The notes: a model not told the origin generated them from the sequence alone. A DNA stretch of 36,886 nt from Paracoccaceae bacterium (GCA_007693835.1 RECW01000142.1:1-36886), one strand, 5' to 3'; counted from the first letter of the stretch, positions 8,688-18,779 are shown. Numbers and translations: made by a program.

Positions 8688-9485
8688 TTGGCGGCGATCC
8701 TCCTCGTCCAGAGCTTCCTCGCCTCCATCGGGCGCACCGTTCTCGGCGTCTGCCGGGGCGCGGGCTCCATCGCCATCTTCGGCGCCGACGGGGTCAGCCA
8801 CATCTTCCGGCCGCCGTACTATCCCGCCGAGTTCGGCCGGCAGCTCCTGCGGATCGGGTGGTTCTCGCTCCCGGTGGTGGGGTTGACCGCGCTGTTCACC
8901 GGCGCCGCGCTGGCGCTGCAGATCTACGCGGGCGGCGCGCGGTTCAACGCCGAGTCCGTCGTGCCCTCGATCGTCGCCATCGGCATGACGCGCGAGCTCG
9001 GCCCCGTGCTCGGCGGGCTGATGGTGGCGGGGCGCGTCTCGGCCTCGGTCGCGGCGGAGCTCGGGACGATGCGCGTCACCGAACAGATCGACGCGCTCAC
9101 CACGCTCTCGACCAACCCGATGAAGTATCTCGTCGCGCCGCGGCTGCTGGCCGCGACGCTGGCGCTGCCGGCGCTGGTCGCCGTCGGCGACGCCATCGGG
9201 ATCATGGGGGGGATGCTGGTCGGGGTGGCGCGGCTCGGCTTCAACCCGGCGGTCTACATCCAGAACACGGTCGACTTCCTCGAAGTGATGGACGTGGTCT
9301 CGGGCCTCGTGAAGGCTGCGGTGTTCGGCTTCATCATCGCGCTGATGGGCTGCTACATGGGCTACCATTCCGACAGGGGCGCGCAGGGCGTCGGGCGCGC
9401 GACCACCAACGCGGTGGTGTCGGCCTCTATCCTCATCCTGGCGGCGAACTACTTCCTGACCGAGTTCTTCTTCGCAGGCGCATGA
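8688..9485 (+). CDS. mlaE: MlaE-family ABC transporter permease (phospholipid transport)
   Basis: Inner-membrane permease of the Mla/YrbE class that moves phospholipids between the inner and outer membrane. It has 265 residues with a hydrophobic C-terminal part and the family signature around ELGTMRVTEQIDAL followed by NPMKYLVAPR. The best start is TTG at 8688, preceded by GGAG about nine bases upstream; no in-frame ATG occurs until deep inside the protein (MTRELG). It begins 15 bases after alr and overlaps mlaF by ATGA. No MCE-domain (MlaD) gene follows, as it would in E. coli. Confidence 0.9.
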   Translation: MAAILLVQSFLASIGRTVLGVCRGAGSIAIFGADGVSHIFRPPYYPAEFGRQLLRIGWFSLPVVGLTALFTGAALALQIYAGGARFNAESVVPSIVAIGMTRELGPVLGGLMVAGRVSASVAAELGTMRVTEQIDALTTLSTNPMKYLVAPRLLAATLALPALVAVGDAIGIMGGMLVGVARLGFNPAVYIQNTVDFLEVMDVVSGLVKAAVFGFIIALMGCYMGYHSDRGAQGVGRATTNAVVSASILILAANYFLTEFFFAGA

Positions 9486-10252
9486 ACGAGGCCCCGAAAA
9501 TCGCCCTCACCGACGTCGCCAAGGCCTTCGGGTCGAAGCGCGTCCTGCGCGGCGTGACGCTGGCGGCGGCGAAGGGCGAGTCCCTCGTCATCATCGGCGG
9601 CTCGGGCACCGGCAAGTCGGTGACGCTGAAGTGCGTGCTGGGGCTGATCGCGCCCGACAGCGGCGTGATCCGCGTCGACGGCGAGGACGTCGCGCGCCTG
9701 CGCGGCGCCGCCCGCGAGCGGTATCTCGACAAGTTCGGCATGCTGTTCCAGGGCGCGGCGCTGTTCGACAGCCTGCCCGTCTGGCGCAACGTGGCGTTCC
9801 GCATGCTGAGCGGCCGCAAACGCCGCCCGGTGCGGGAGGCGCGGGAGATCGCGGTGGAGAAGCTGCGCCGCGTCGGCCTCGGCCCCGAGACGGCGGACCT
9901 GTTTCCCGCCGAGCTGTCGGGCGGCATGCAGAAGCGCGTCGGCCTCGCCCGCGCCATCGCCGGCGACCCCGAGATCATCTTCTTCGACGAGCCGACCACC
10001 GGGCTCGACCCGATCATGGCCGACGTGATCAACGACCTGATCCGCGAGATCGTGACCGAGATGGGCGCGACCGCCTTGACCATCACCCACGACATGAGTT
10101 CCGTGCGCAAGATCGCCGATCGCGTGGCGATGCTGCATGACGGCGTGGTGCAGTGGGAGGGCCCCATCGCGGCGCTGGACGACAGCGGCAACCCGTATGT
10201 CGACCAGTTCATCCACGGTCGGGCCCACGGCCCGATCGAAGCCCTGCGATAA
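9482..10252 (+). CDS. mlaF: MlaF-family ABC transporter ATP-binding protein
   Basis: ATPase partner of MlaE, 256 residues. Walker A is GGSGTGKSV, the Q-loop lies in MLFQGAALFDSLPVWRNVAF (typical of MlaF), the signature is LSGGMQKRVGLAR, Walker B is IIFFDEPTTGLDP and the switch His is in TITHDM. SGGMQKR and the TTGLDPI form are the usual MlaF variants. It is coupled to mlaE by a 4-base overlap, so both subunits are made in balance. The periplasmic MCE partner must be encoded elsewhere or be replaced by another protein. Confidence 0.93.
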   Translation: MNEAPKIALTDVAKAFGSKRVLRGVTLAAAKGESLVIIGGSGTGKSVTLKCVLGLIAPDSGVIRVDGEDVARLRGAARERYLDKFGMLFQGAALFDSLPVWRNVAFRMLSGRKRRPVREAREIAVEKLRRVGLGPETADLFPAELSGGMQKRVGLARAIAGDPEIIFFDEPTTGLDPIMADVINDLIREIVTEMGATALTITHDMSSVRKIADRVAMLHDGVVQWEGPIAALDDSGNPYVDQFIHGRAHGPIEALR

Positions 10253-10266
10253 GGGGGGAGAGACCG

Positions 10267-10890
10267 ATGTCCGAGGAAGCGCTCTGGCAGGAGCTGCTCG
10301 ACGTCTCCCAGCGCTACATCGATGGCGACCAGGCGATGGAGTTCCGCGAGGCCTACCGCCGCGTCGCGCGGTGCCTGTCGATCTGCCATCGGCTCGGCGT
10401 CGAGCACCCGGGCGTCGAGCTGCTGAGCCGCGACGCCTACTCCAAGGCCGAGCTTGACGCCTTCTTCCAGAAGACCTGGCGGCTCGCGATGCTCCACGCC
10501 GAGCAGCGCGACATCAACATCGTCGAGGCGCGCCGCGGCGTCGACCGCGACGCGCGGGACTTCGACAAGCTGCGCGACACGCTCGGGGAGGCGCGGCGCA
10601 TGATCCTCGCCTTCGGCTGGCTGCCCGAGCACGCCAAGCGCCGCCAGCTCGACCAGCTCGAGGCGCTGATCTCCGAACTGCAGCGCGCCCGCGACGACTT
10701 CGACGTGGCGCTCGCCGAGGTCGACGACCCGATGATCGCCGCGACCATCGAGATCGGCCGGCCTTCGGGCTGGGGCGAGTTCGTGCGGCGGGTGTTCGGC
10801 ATCGTCGGCCCCACCCGCGTCGACGACCGTCGCGCGATCCCGGCGCCCGAGACCCGCGTGCTGCCGGCGCCGAAACCCGAGAACGACTGA
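10267..10890 (+). CDS. Conserved-looking hypothetical protein between mlaF and radA
   Basis: I do not recognise this 207-residue protein. It has no signal peptide or membrane segment and is rich in charged residues and predicted helix, notably AEQRDINIVEARRGVDRDARD and the Gln/Glu/Arg-rich stretch near 120-145, which could form a coiled coil. The C-terminal 35 residues are Pro/Ala-rich and probably disordered. The ATG at 10267 follows GGGGGGAGAG, a good ribosome site, 14 bases after mlaF. It may be co-transcribed with mlaEF and radA. Compositional strand bias and codon use match its neighbours, so it is very likely a real gene. Confidence 0.75.
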   Translation: MSEEALWQELLDVSQRYIDGDQAMEFREAYRRVARCLSICHRLGVEHPGVELLSRDAYSKAELDAFFQKTWRLAMLHAEQRDINIVEARRGVDRDARDFDKLRDTLGEARRMILAFGWLPEHAKRRQLDQLEALISELQRARDDFDVALAEVDDPMIAATIEIGRPSGWGEFVRRVFGIVGPTRVDDRRAIPAPETRVLPAPKPEND

Positions 10891-10898
10891 CCGGCCGC

Positions 10899-12254
<1,356 letters not shown>

Positions 12255-12261
12255 TGCCCGG

Positions 12262-12834
12262 ATGACCTTCACCCTCGTCGACGCCGTCGTCCTGCTGATC
12301 GTCGCCGTCTCCGCCTTCCTCGCCTACGCCCGCGGCTTCACGCGGGAGGCCCTGGCCATCGGCGGCTGGATCGTCGCGGCGCTCGGCGCGTTCTTCTTCG
12401 CCCCGTTCCTCGAACCGCTGATCGGCGAGATCCCGGTGGTCGGCGCGTTCCTGCGGTCGTCCTGCACGCTGTCGATCCTCGCGGCCTTCGTCGTCGCCTT
12501 CGCGGCGATCCTCGTGCTGCTCGCCATCTTCACGCCGCTGGTGTCGAACGCGGTGCGCGATTCGGCCGTCGGCGCGCTCGACAAGGGGCTCGGCTTCCTG
12601 TTCGGCGTCGTGCGGGGGGTGGCGCTCGCGGCGGTGCTGTTCCTGCTCTACGACCTGCTCGTGCCGCTCGAACAGCGCCTCGATTCGATCGACGGCGCCC
12701 AATCGGTGCGGCTGGTGGCCGAAGCCGCCGCGCTGATCCGCGACAACGCCCCCGACGAGACGCCGCAGTGGCTGGGCTCGCGCATCGACCGGCTGATGGG
12801 CGTCTGCGGCGAGGTCCCTGCGACGGGACAATGA
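12262..12834 (+). CDS. cvpA: CvpA family membrane protein
   Basis: A 190-residue inner-membrane protein with four hydrophobic segments in its first 130 residues. The start TLVDAVVLLIVAVSAFLAYARGFTRE is typical of CvpA (a D...L..S...G..RG..RE pattern), and the LDKGLGFLFGVVRG segment before the last helix is also characteristic. The family was named for a role in colicin V production; its exact biochemical function is not settled and envelope or purine links have been proposed from context. Placement directly before purF matches many proteobacteria. It begins seven bases after radA. Confidence 0.9.
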   Translation: MTFTLVDAVVLLIVAVSAFLAYARGFTREALAIGGWIVAALGAFFFAPFLEPLIGEIPVVGAFLRSSCTLSILAAFVVAFAAILVLLAIFTPLVSNAVRDSAVGALDKGLGFLFGVVRGVALAAVLFLLYDLLVPLEQRLDSIDGAQSVRLVAEAAALIRDNAPDETPQWLGSRIDRLMGVCGEVPATGQ

Positions 12835-12890
12835 CAGGCGCGCCCCGCCACGCTATACCCCGCCCCGACGCACGACCCGGCGGACACCCC

Positions 12891-14351
12891 ATGCGCTTCG
12901 GCACGCCCTTCGACGACGACAAGCTGCGCGAGGAGTGCGGCGTCTACGGCGTGTTCGGCGCCGGCGAGGCGGCGAGCATCGTCGCGCTCGGCCTCCACGC
13001 CCTCCAGCACCGCGGGCAGGAGGCGGCGGGAATCGCCGCCTACGACCACGCCGAAGGACGCTTCAACACCGTCCGGCGCCTCGGCTACGTGCGCGACTCG
13101 TTCACCTCGGCCGAGGTGATGGCCCAGCTTCCGGGCCGCCACGCGCTCGGCCATGTCCGCTATTCGACCGCCGGCGCGAAGGGGGGCACGGCGATCCGCG
13201 ACGTGCAGCCGCTCTACGCCGAGCTCTCCACCGGCGGCTTCGCCATCGCGCACAACGGCAACCTGACCAACGCCGACGCCATCCGCGCCGAACTGATCGA
13301 GCGCGGGTCGATCTTCCAGTCCTCCTCCGACACCGAATGCATCGTCCACCTGATGGCGCGCTCGATCCAGCGGACGGTGGCCGAGCGCATGAAGGACGCG
13401 CTGCGCCGGGTCGAGGGCGCGTTCTCGGTCGTCGCGGTCACCCGCTCGAAGATGATCGGCGTGCGCGACGCGCTCGGCATCCGCCCGCTGGTGCTCGGGC
13501 GGCTCGGCGACGTGTGGATCCTGTCGTCGGAGACCTGCGCGCTCGACATCGTCGGCGCCGAACTGGTGCGCGACGTCAGCCCGGGCGAGATGGTGATCGT
13601 CTCGGAGAAGGGCGTGGAGAGCCAGTTCCCGTTCCAGAAGGCGGAACCGCGGTTCTGCATCTTCGAATACGTCTATTTCTCGCGCCCCGACAGCGTGATC
13701 GACGGGCTTTCGGTCTACGAGGCGCGGCGGCGGATCGGGGCGGAGCTGGCGCGCGAGGCGCCGGTGGAGGCCGATCTCATCTGCCCGGTGCCCGACAGCG
13801 GCACGCCCGCCGCCATCGGCTACGCGCAGGAGAGCGGGATCCCCTACGCCATGGGGATCATCCGCAACCAGTACGTCGGACGCACCTTCATCGAGCCGAC
13901 CGAGCACATCCGCAACATGGGCGTGCGGCTGAAGCTGAACGTCAACCGCGCGATCATCGAGGGCAAGCGGGTGGTGCTGGTCGACGACAGCGTGGTGCGC
14001 GGCACCACCAGCCGCAAGATCAAGGACATGGTGAAGGACGCCGGCGCGAAGGAGGTGCATCTGCGCATCGCCTCGCCGCCCACCGTCTGGCCGTGCTTCT
14101 ACGGGGTCGACACGCCCGACAAGGACAAGCTCCTCGCCGCGCAGATGAGCGGCGAGGCGATGCGCGACCACCTCGGGGTCGATTCGCTGCGCTTCGTGTC
14201 GCTCGACGGCCTCTATCGCGCGGTCGGCGCGGCCGCGGGGCGCGACGCGGCCGCGCCGCGCTACTGCGACGCCTGTTTCAGCGGCGACTATCCGGTCGCG
14301 CCGTCGGACCGGATCGCGCAGGGGCGCATCACGATCCGCGCGGAGACCTGA
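12891..14351 (+). CDS. purF: Amidophosphoribosyltransferase (glutamine PRPP amidotransferase)
   Basis: Catalyses the first committed step of purine synthesis, PRPP plus glutamine to phosphoribosylamine. The ATG at 12891 gives 486 residues. A 15-residue leader precedes ECGVYGVFG, where Cys16 should become the N-terminal nucleophile after propeptide removal. The glutaminase part includes HVRYSTAG and HNGNL; the PRPP loop is VVLVDDSVVRGTT. Cysteines in PRFCIFEYVYF, WPCFYGVD and YCDACFSG match the four ligands of the Bacillus-type [4Fe-4S] enzyme, so this is the iron-sulfur, propeptide-bearing form rather than the E. coli form. It is separated from cvpA by 56 bases and is immediately followed by the SDR gene. 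Confidence 0.96.
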   Translation: MRFGTPFDDDKLREECGVYGVFGAGEAASIVALGLHALQHRGQEAAGIAAYDHAEGRFNTVRRLGYVRDSFTSAEVMAQLPGRHALGHVRYSTAGAKGGTAIRDVQPLYAELSTGGFAIAHNGNLTNADAIRAELIERGSIFQSSSDTECIVHLMARSIQRTVAERMKDALRRVEGAFSVVAVTRSKMIGVRDALGIRPLVLGRLGDVWILSSETCALDIVGAELVRDVSPGEMVIVSEKGVESQFPFQKAEPRFCIFEYVYFSRPDSVIDGLSVYEARRRIGAELAREAPVEADLICPVPDSGTPAAIGYAQESGIPYAMGIIRNQYVGRTFIEPTEHIRNMGVRLKLNVNRAIIEGKRVVLVDDSVVRGTTSRKIKDMVKDAGAKEVHLRIASPPTVWPCFYGVDTPDKDKLLAAQMSGEAMRDHLGVDSLRFVSLDGLYRAVGAAAGRDAAAPRYCDACFSGDYPVAPSDRIAQGRITIRAET

Positions 14352-14352
14352 G

Positions 14353-15042
14353 ATGACGGACGATCTTTCCGGCCGCCTCGCGCTGGTGACGGGCGCGTCG
14401 CGGGGGCTCGGCTGGGCGCTGGCGCAGGAGGCGGCGCGCCGCGGCGCCCATGTGCTGGCGCTGGCGCGGACCATCGGCGCGCTCGAGGAGCTCGACGACG
14501 CGATCAAGGCCGCGGGCGGCGCGGCGACGCTGGTTCCGGCCGACGTGACCGACGACCCGGCCCTCGCGCGGCTCGGCGCGGCGATCCACGAACGGTGGGG
14601 GCGGCTCGACCTCTGGCTGCACTGCGCGGTCCACGCGCCGCCGCTTTCGCCCACCGCCCACGCCGAGGCGAAGGACCTCGACAAGGCGCTGGCGGTGAAC
14701 GCGCGGGCGACGCAGCGGCTGATCCGCGCCCTCGACCCGCTGCTGCGCGCAGCGCCTGCCGGCGTCGCCGTGCTGATGGACGATGCGCGCGAAGAACAGG
14801 CGTTCTTCTCGGCCTACGCCGCGTCGAAGGCCGCGGCGCGCGTCTTCTGGAGCGCCTGGGCGCGGGAGGCGGTGAAGACCCCGCTCCGCGTCCTGCGCGC
14901 CCTGCCGCCGCCGATGCCCACCGCGACCCGCGCGCGCTTCTATCCGGGCGAGGATCGTGCGGCGCTCGCCGACCCCGCCGACGTCGCGCGCCGGCTGCTC
15001 GACGCCGTGGCGGCCCGCGCGCCGGACCCGATCGCGCTCTGA
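14353..15042 (+). CDS. Short-chain dehydrogenase/reductase (SDR) family protein
   Basis: A 229-residue Rossmann-fold protein with the cofactor motif TGASRGLG near 14-21 and YAASK as the Tyr-Lys active site. The catalytic Ser normally about 13 residues before the Tyr is not seen: that region reads VLMDDAREEQAFFSAY, with Met or Asp at the expected place. Either a different residue serves or the protein is not a classical oxidoreductase. It starts one base after the purF stop, so co-translation with purF is likely. The substrate is unknown and nothing here ties it to purine metabolism except position. Confidence 0.85.
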   Translation: MTDDLSGRLALVTGASRGLGWALAQEAARRGAHVLALARTIGALEELDDAIKAAGGAATLVPADVTDDPALARLGAAIHERWGRLDLWLHCAVHAPPLSPTAHAEAKDLDKALAVNARATQRLIRALDPLLRAAPAGVAVLMDDAREEQAFFSAYAASKAAARVFWSAWAREAVKTPLRVLRALPPPMPTATRARFYPGEDRAALADPADVARRLLDAVAARAPDPIAL

Positions 15043-15102
15043 GGCTGGCGCCGCCCGCGCAGGCGGGTATCGTGGCGGAGACCAACGCCCGGAGCCCTCG
15101 CC

Positions 15103-16263
15103 ATGACCGCGCCCAAAGCCACCTGGAGCTACCCGACCGCCGTCCGCTTCGGGGCCGGCCGCATCGCCGAGCTGCCCGACGCCTGCCGCGCGGCGGGTCT
15201 GCGCCGTCCGCTTCTCGTAACCGACCCTGTGGTGGGGGCGATGCCGATGACCGGCCGCGCGCTCGACGCGCTCCGCGAGGCGGGGTTCGCGCCCGGCGTC
15301 TTCGACCGCACCACGCCGAACCCGACGGGTTCCGACCTCGACGCCTGCGTGGCCGCCTTCCGCGACGGGGGCCATGACGGGGTGGTCGCGTTCGGCGGCG
15401 GCTCGGCGCTCGACCTCGGCAAGTGCGCCGCCTTCATGGCGGGTCAGACCCGGCCCGTGTGGGACTTCGAGGACATCGGCGACTGGTGGACCCGCGCCAA
15501 CGCCGACGCCATCGCGCCGGTCGTCGCCGTGCCCACCACCGCCGGCACCGGCTCGGAAGTCGGCCGCGCCGGGGTGCTGACCAACGAGGAGACCCACACC
15601 AAGAAGATCATCTTCCATCCGAAGATGCTGCCGGCGGTCGTGATCGCGGACCCCGAGCTCACCGTCGGCATGCCGCCGGCGATCACCGCCGGCACCGGGA
15701 TGGACGCCTTCGCCCACTGCCTCGAGGCCTACTGCTCGCCGTTCTACCATCCGATGTCGGCGGGGATCGCGGTCGAGGGGATGCGGTTGGTCGCCGAGCA
15801 CCTGCCGCGCGCCTACGCGGACGGCGGCGACATCGAGGCGCGCGCCCACATGATGAGCGCGGCGGCGATGGGGGCGGTCGCGTTCCAGAAGGGGCTCGGC
15901 GCGATCCACGCGCTGTCGCATCCCGTGGGGGCGCTGTTCGACACGCACCACGGCATGACCAACGCGGTGGTGATGCCGGTGGTGCTGCGCTTCAACCGCC
16001 CCGCCATCGAGGCGCGGATCGCGCGACTCGCCGCCTACCTCGGCCTCGCGCCGTCGTTCGAGGCGTTCATGGAGTGCGTGATCGGGTTGCGCGCGACGCT
16101 GGACGTGCCGGAGCGGCTGAGCGCGATGAAGGGCGGGCTGACCGCCGACGCCGCCGTCTTCGACCGGATCGCCGCCATGGCGGTCGAGGATCCGACCGCC
16201 GGCGGCAACCCGGTGGACCTGACGCCCGAGGCCGCGCGGCGCCTGATCGAGGAGGCCTGGTGA
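15103..16263 (+). CDS. Iron-containing (type III) alcohol dehydrogenase
   Basis: A cytoplasmic 386-residue NAD(P)-dependent dehydrogenase of the Fe-ADH family. The dinucleotide region contains VVAFGGGSALDLGK and VVAVPTTAGTGSEV. The metal site is formed by Asp and His in TAGTGMDAFAHCLEAY and by the two downstream His in GAIHALSHPVGALFDTHHG. The start ATG at 15103 follows GGAG eight bases upstream. It is 60 bases after the SDR gene on the same strand. The natural substrate is not predictable; Fe-ADHs act on primary alcohols, lactaldehyde, butanol or succinic semialdehyde. Confidence 0.93.
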   Translation: MTAPKATWSYPTAVRFGAGRIAELPDACRAAGLRRPLLVTDPVVGAMPMTGRALDALREAGFAPGVFDRTTPNPTGSDLDACVAAFRDGGHDGVVAFGGGSALDLGKCAAFMAGQTRPVWDFEDIGDWWTRANADAIAPVVAVPTTAGTGSEVGRAGVLTNEETHTKKIIFHPKMLPAVVIADPELTVGMPPAITAGTGMDAFAHCLEAYCSPFYHPMSAGIAVEGMRLVAEHLPRAYADGGDIEARAHMMSAAAMGAVAFQKGLGAIHALSHPVGALFDTHHGMTNAVVMPVVLRFNRPAIEARIARLAAYLGLAPSFEAFMECVIGLRATLDVPERLSAMKGGLTADAAVFDRIAAMAVEDPTAGGNPVDLTPEAARRLIEEAW

Positions 16264-16267
16264 GCGG

Positions 16268-16311
16268 CGCGCGCCGCGTAAACCAAATTCGCGCGCCGCG
16301 TAAACCAAATT
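16268..16311. repeat. Perfect 22-bp tandem duplication upstream of PAS gene
   Basis: The 22-bp unit CGCGCGCCGCGTAAACCAAATT occurs twice head to tail at 16268-16289 and 16290-16311 without mismatch. It starts just after the stop of the alcohol dehydrogenase and ends 64 bases before the PAS-protein start. Each copy has a GC half and an AT half. It may be a doubled binding site or a recent slippage event. Confidence 0.9.
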
Positions 16312-16375
16312 AACGACTGTTCAACCACGACGGTGTGGTGTCTACTCAAACCGTAGTGTTGCGGCGTGGTGCTTG

Positions 16376-17068
16376 ATGGGTCCGATCGGTGAGGAAGCAA
16401 GCGTAAGGCGGCGCTGCGTGGCGGACTTCGCAGAGTTCTCTCGCTCGACGTTGACGCATCCCGATGCGGCAGGACTTCTGCATTTGTGGCAGGAGCTTCG
16501 CGGTGATCGGCCGGCCCCGTTCCGCGCCGAGCTCGACGCGGGAAAGATCGGCGCCAAGGCGCCGTTCCTCGCCATTCTGGAGCATGTGGGGCCGTCGAAT
16601 CTCCGGGTGCGCATCGCCGGCGATCGGCTGAACAAGTGGTTCGGTCTCGAACTGCGCGGCATGAGCGCGCTGTCTCTCGTCGCTCCGGAAGCCCGAAACC
16701 ATGTGCAGGCGGCGCTCAATCGGGTGATCGACGATCCGGCGGTCGCCGCGCTGCACGGCGCCGCCCGGGCCGCCGACGGCGCCCAGGCGCGCTATGAACT
16801 GGCGCTGCTGCCCATGCGCAGCGACTTCGGTCGCGTCGACCGGGTGCTGGTCGGGCTCTGGCTGCTGGATCACACCGGACCCTTCGGCCCGATGCGCCTC
16901 GGCGTGGACGCGGTCACGGTGGCCACCGTGCCGCTGGAGGGGCGCCCGAGGCTGGTCGCGGAGACGGCGTCGCCCGCCTTCGCCGAGGCGGAGGGCGACG
17001 GAGCCGCCGCGCCGCCGCGACCGGCCGACCCGCCGACCCGCCGCGGCCATCTGCGCGTGGTGAAGTGA
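16376..17068 (+). CDS. PAS domain-containing protein (PAS_5-like)
   Basis: A 230-residue soluble protein. The stretch LWQELRGDRPAPFRAELD followed by FLAILEH, LRVRIAGDRLNKWFGLELRG and SLVAPE fits the alphaproteobacterial PAS_5 family (remembered pattern W..LRG.R..P.R.dl... lAGt.l...fG.eLrG). It has no output domain; the last 55 residues are Ala/Pro-rich and likely disordered. Such single-PAS proteins are common in alphaproteobacteria and mostly of unknown function. The ATG at 16376 has no good ribosome site; a TTG at 16373 is in frame. A 22-bp tandem duplication lies upstream. The gene converges on the TIGR02186-type gene with only eight bases between stops. Confidence 0.8.
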   Translation: MGPIGEEASVRRRCVADFAEFSRSTLTHPDAAGLLHLWQELRGDRPAPFRAELDAGKIGAKAPFLAILEHVGPSNLRVRIAGDRLNKWFGLELRGMSALSLVAPEARNHVQAALNRVIDDPAVAALHGAARAADGAQARYELALLPMRSDFGRVDRVLVGLWLLDHTGPFGPMRLGVDAVTVATVPLEGRPRLVAETASPAFAEAEGDGAAAPPRPADPPTRRGHLRVVK

Positions 17069-17076
17069 CGGCGCCC

Positions 17077-17853
17077 TCAGGCGCGGAACAGTCTGAAGAC
17101 CTCCGAGGCGAGCAGACCTGCGCCCAGCGCGATGGCGATCGACGCCAGCGCATAGAAGAACGGCTGCTGGCGTGAGGCGTCGAACATCAGGCGCTCCAGT
17201 CCTTCCTTCCGCACGCCGATCTCGGCTTCGAACATGTCGATGACTTCGCGGTCGCGCGTCAGCAGCACGCGCGCGCGATAAACCCCTTCGACGATGTTCG
17301 ACGGCAGCTTGAAGCTGGTTCGGAAGAGCACGTCCTCCACCAGTTCGATCCCGCCGGGCCGCTGCACGTAGAGTCCTTCCTCGCGCCTGAGCCGGACCAG
17401 CGCCTCGAGGAACTCCTCCCGCGCGTCCGCCCCGCCCTGCGCGCCGACCAGCCGCAGGTGGCGCTCGAGGGAGACGGCGTGGCGGATGTCCTCGGTGTGG
17501 CTTATGGTCTCGAACAGAGGCCCGGTCGCGGCGACGGCGTAGAAGCTGGGCGCGCTGTCGATGCGCTCGCTTTCGCGGTTGATCCAGACGCCGTTGACGC
17601 GGCGCTTGCGCCGCACCGTCACCGGCTGCGCCGGTCCGATCACCTTGACGACGATCCCGAGCGTATCGGCGTCGTCTTCGGGGAAGCGGTCGCGGGCGAT
17701 GGCGCCGTAGACGAAGATCTCCGAGCCGACGAAGCCCCCCGTGATCGAGATGCGGTTCTGGCTGATCGCGCCGACAACGCGCTGCGTCGTCGCCACCGCG
17801 GCCCCGGCCGCCAGCGCCGCCGCAAGGGCGAGGAGGAGGCCGACCCGCCTCAT
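17077..17853 (-). CDS. TIGR02186 / Alph_Pro_TM family membrane-anchored protein
   Basis: A 258-residue protein with a signal peptide (MRRVGLLLALAAALAAG), a beta-rich periplasmic part that includes ISITGGFVGSEIFVYGAI, and one C-terminal membrane helix (FFYALASIAIALGAGLLASEVF) with a very short cytoplasmic tail. This matches the alphaproteobacterial family that regularly sits beside TauE/SafE exporters, though no biochemical role is firmly established. The ATG at 17853 overlaps the stop of the exporter gene as ATGA. It may serve as a periplasmic partner of the exporter, which is inference from conserved neighbourhood. Confidence 0.82.
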   Translation of the reverse strand: MRRVGLLLALAAALAAGAAVATTQRVVGAISQNRISITGGFVGSEIFVYGAIARDRFPEDDADTLGIVVKVIGPAQPVTVRRKRRVNGVWINRESERIDSAPSFYAVAATGPLFETISHTEDIRHAVSLERHLRLVGAQGGADAREEFLEALVRLRREEGLYVQRPGGIELVEDVLFRTSFKLPSNIVEGVYRARVLLTRDREVIDMFEAEIGVRKEGLERLMFDASRQQPFFYALASIAIALGAGLLASEVFRLFRA

Positions 17854-18767
17854 CCCGCAGGCGCCAGCGAGAACGGCTCGGCCGGCGTCGCGACCAGGTC
17901 GACCGCCATCCGGGCGCAGACCGCGAGCACGATCACCGCAAGCAGGATGCGCAGCTGCTCGCCGCGCAGACCGATGCCGAGCCGCGCGCCGACCTGCGCG
18001 CCGACCGCGCCGCTGAAGATCAGCAGCACCGCCAGCATCGCGTCGACCGTCTGGTTCTGCACGGCGTGGAGCATCGTGGTCCAGGCCGTCAGGAACAGGA
18101 TCTGGAACAGCGAGGTGCCGACCACCACGCTGGTCGGCATGCCGAGGAGGTAGATCATCGCGGGCACCATGATGAACCCGCCGCCGACCCCCATCAGCGC
18201 CGCCAGCACCCCGACGCCGACCCCCACCACGAAGGGCGGGATGGCGCTGGCGTAGAGCTTCGATTCGCGGAACCGCATCTTGAGCGGCAGCGCCTGCAGC
18301 CACGTCGACCCGCGCCGGGGCCTCGACGGGGCCGGCGCGGCGGCGCCGGAGCGGCGCAGCGCGCCGAGGCTCTCGACCAGCATGATCGCGCCGACGGTCC
18401 CGAGGAACACGACGTAGGACAGCGCCACCATCAGCTCGACCTGGCCCGCCGCGCGCAGGGCCGCGAACAGCTGAACGCCGAAAGTCGAGCCGAGGAGACC
18501 CCCCGCCAGCAGGACAAGCCCCATCTTCACGTCCACCGCGCGGCGACGCCAGTGCGTCAGCACGCCCGAGAACGCCGAGGCGACGAGCTGGTTGGCGCCG
18601 GTGGCGACGGCGACCGCAGGCGGAATGCCGGTGAAGATCAGCAGGGGCGTGATCAGAAACCCGCCGCCCACGCCGAACAGCCCCGACAGCATGCCGACGA
18701 GCGCGCCGAGGCCAAGGACCAGCGGCGCGTTGACGGACATCTCGGCGATCGGCAGGTAGATCTGCAT
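17850..18767 (-). CDS. Sulfite/organosulfonate exporter TauE/SafE (TSUP) family protein
   Basis: A 305-residue inner-membrane protein with two repeated halves, each holding the TSUP hallmark: GLFGVGGGFLITPLL near 29-43 and ALMGVGGGFIMVPAM near 194-208. About eight membrane helices are expected. The family exports sulfite, sulfoacetate or related anions; no substrate-specific feature is visible here. A central Arg/Pro/Ala-rich loop near 140-165 links the halves and is probably cytoplasmic. A perfect 14-bp palindrome lies 13 bases upstream of the start codon. It is coupled to the TIGR02186-type gene by overlap. Confidence 0.9.
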   Translation of the reverse strand: MQIYLPIAEMSVNAPLVLGLGALVGMLSGLFGVGGGFLITPLLIFTGIPPAVAVATGANQLVASAFSGVLTHWRRRAVDVKMGLVLLAGGLLGSTFGVQLFAALRAAGQVELMVALSYVVFLGTVGAIMLVESLGALRRSGAAAPAPSRPRRGSTWLQALPLKMRFRESKLYASAIPPFVVGVGVGVLAALMGVGGGFIMVPAMIYLLGMPTSVVVGTSLFQILFLTAWTTMLHAVQNQTVDAMLAVLLIFSGAVGAQVGARLGIGLRGEQLRILLAVIVLAVCARMAVDLVATPAEPFSLAPAG

Positions 18768-18779
18768 CGGTCCGCCCGA

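Noticed and set aside
16299-16314. CtrA site near GTAAACCAAATTAAC
   Set aside because: The upstream half reads CGTA instead of TTAA at the required spacing.
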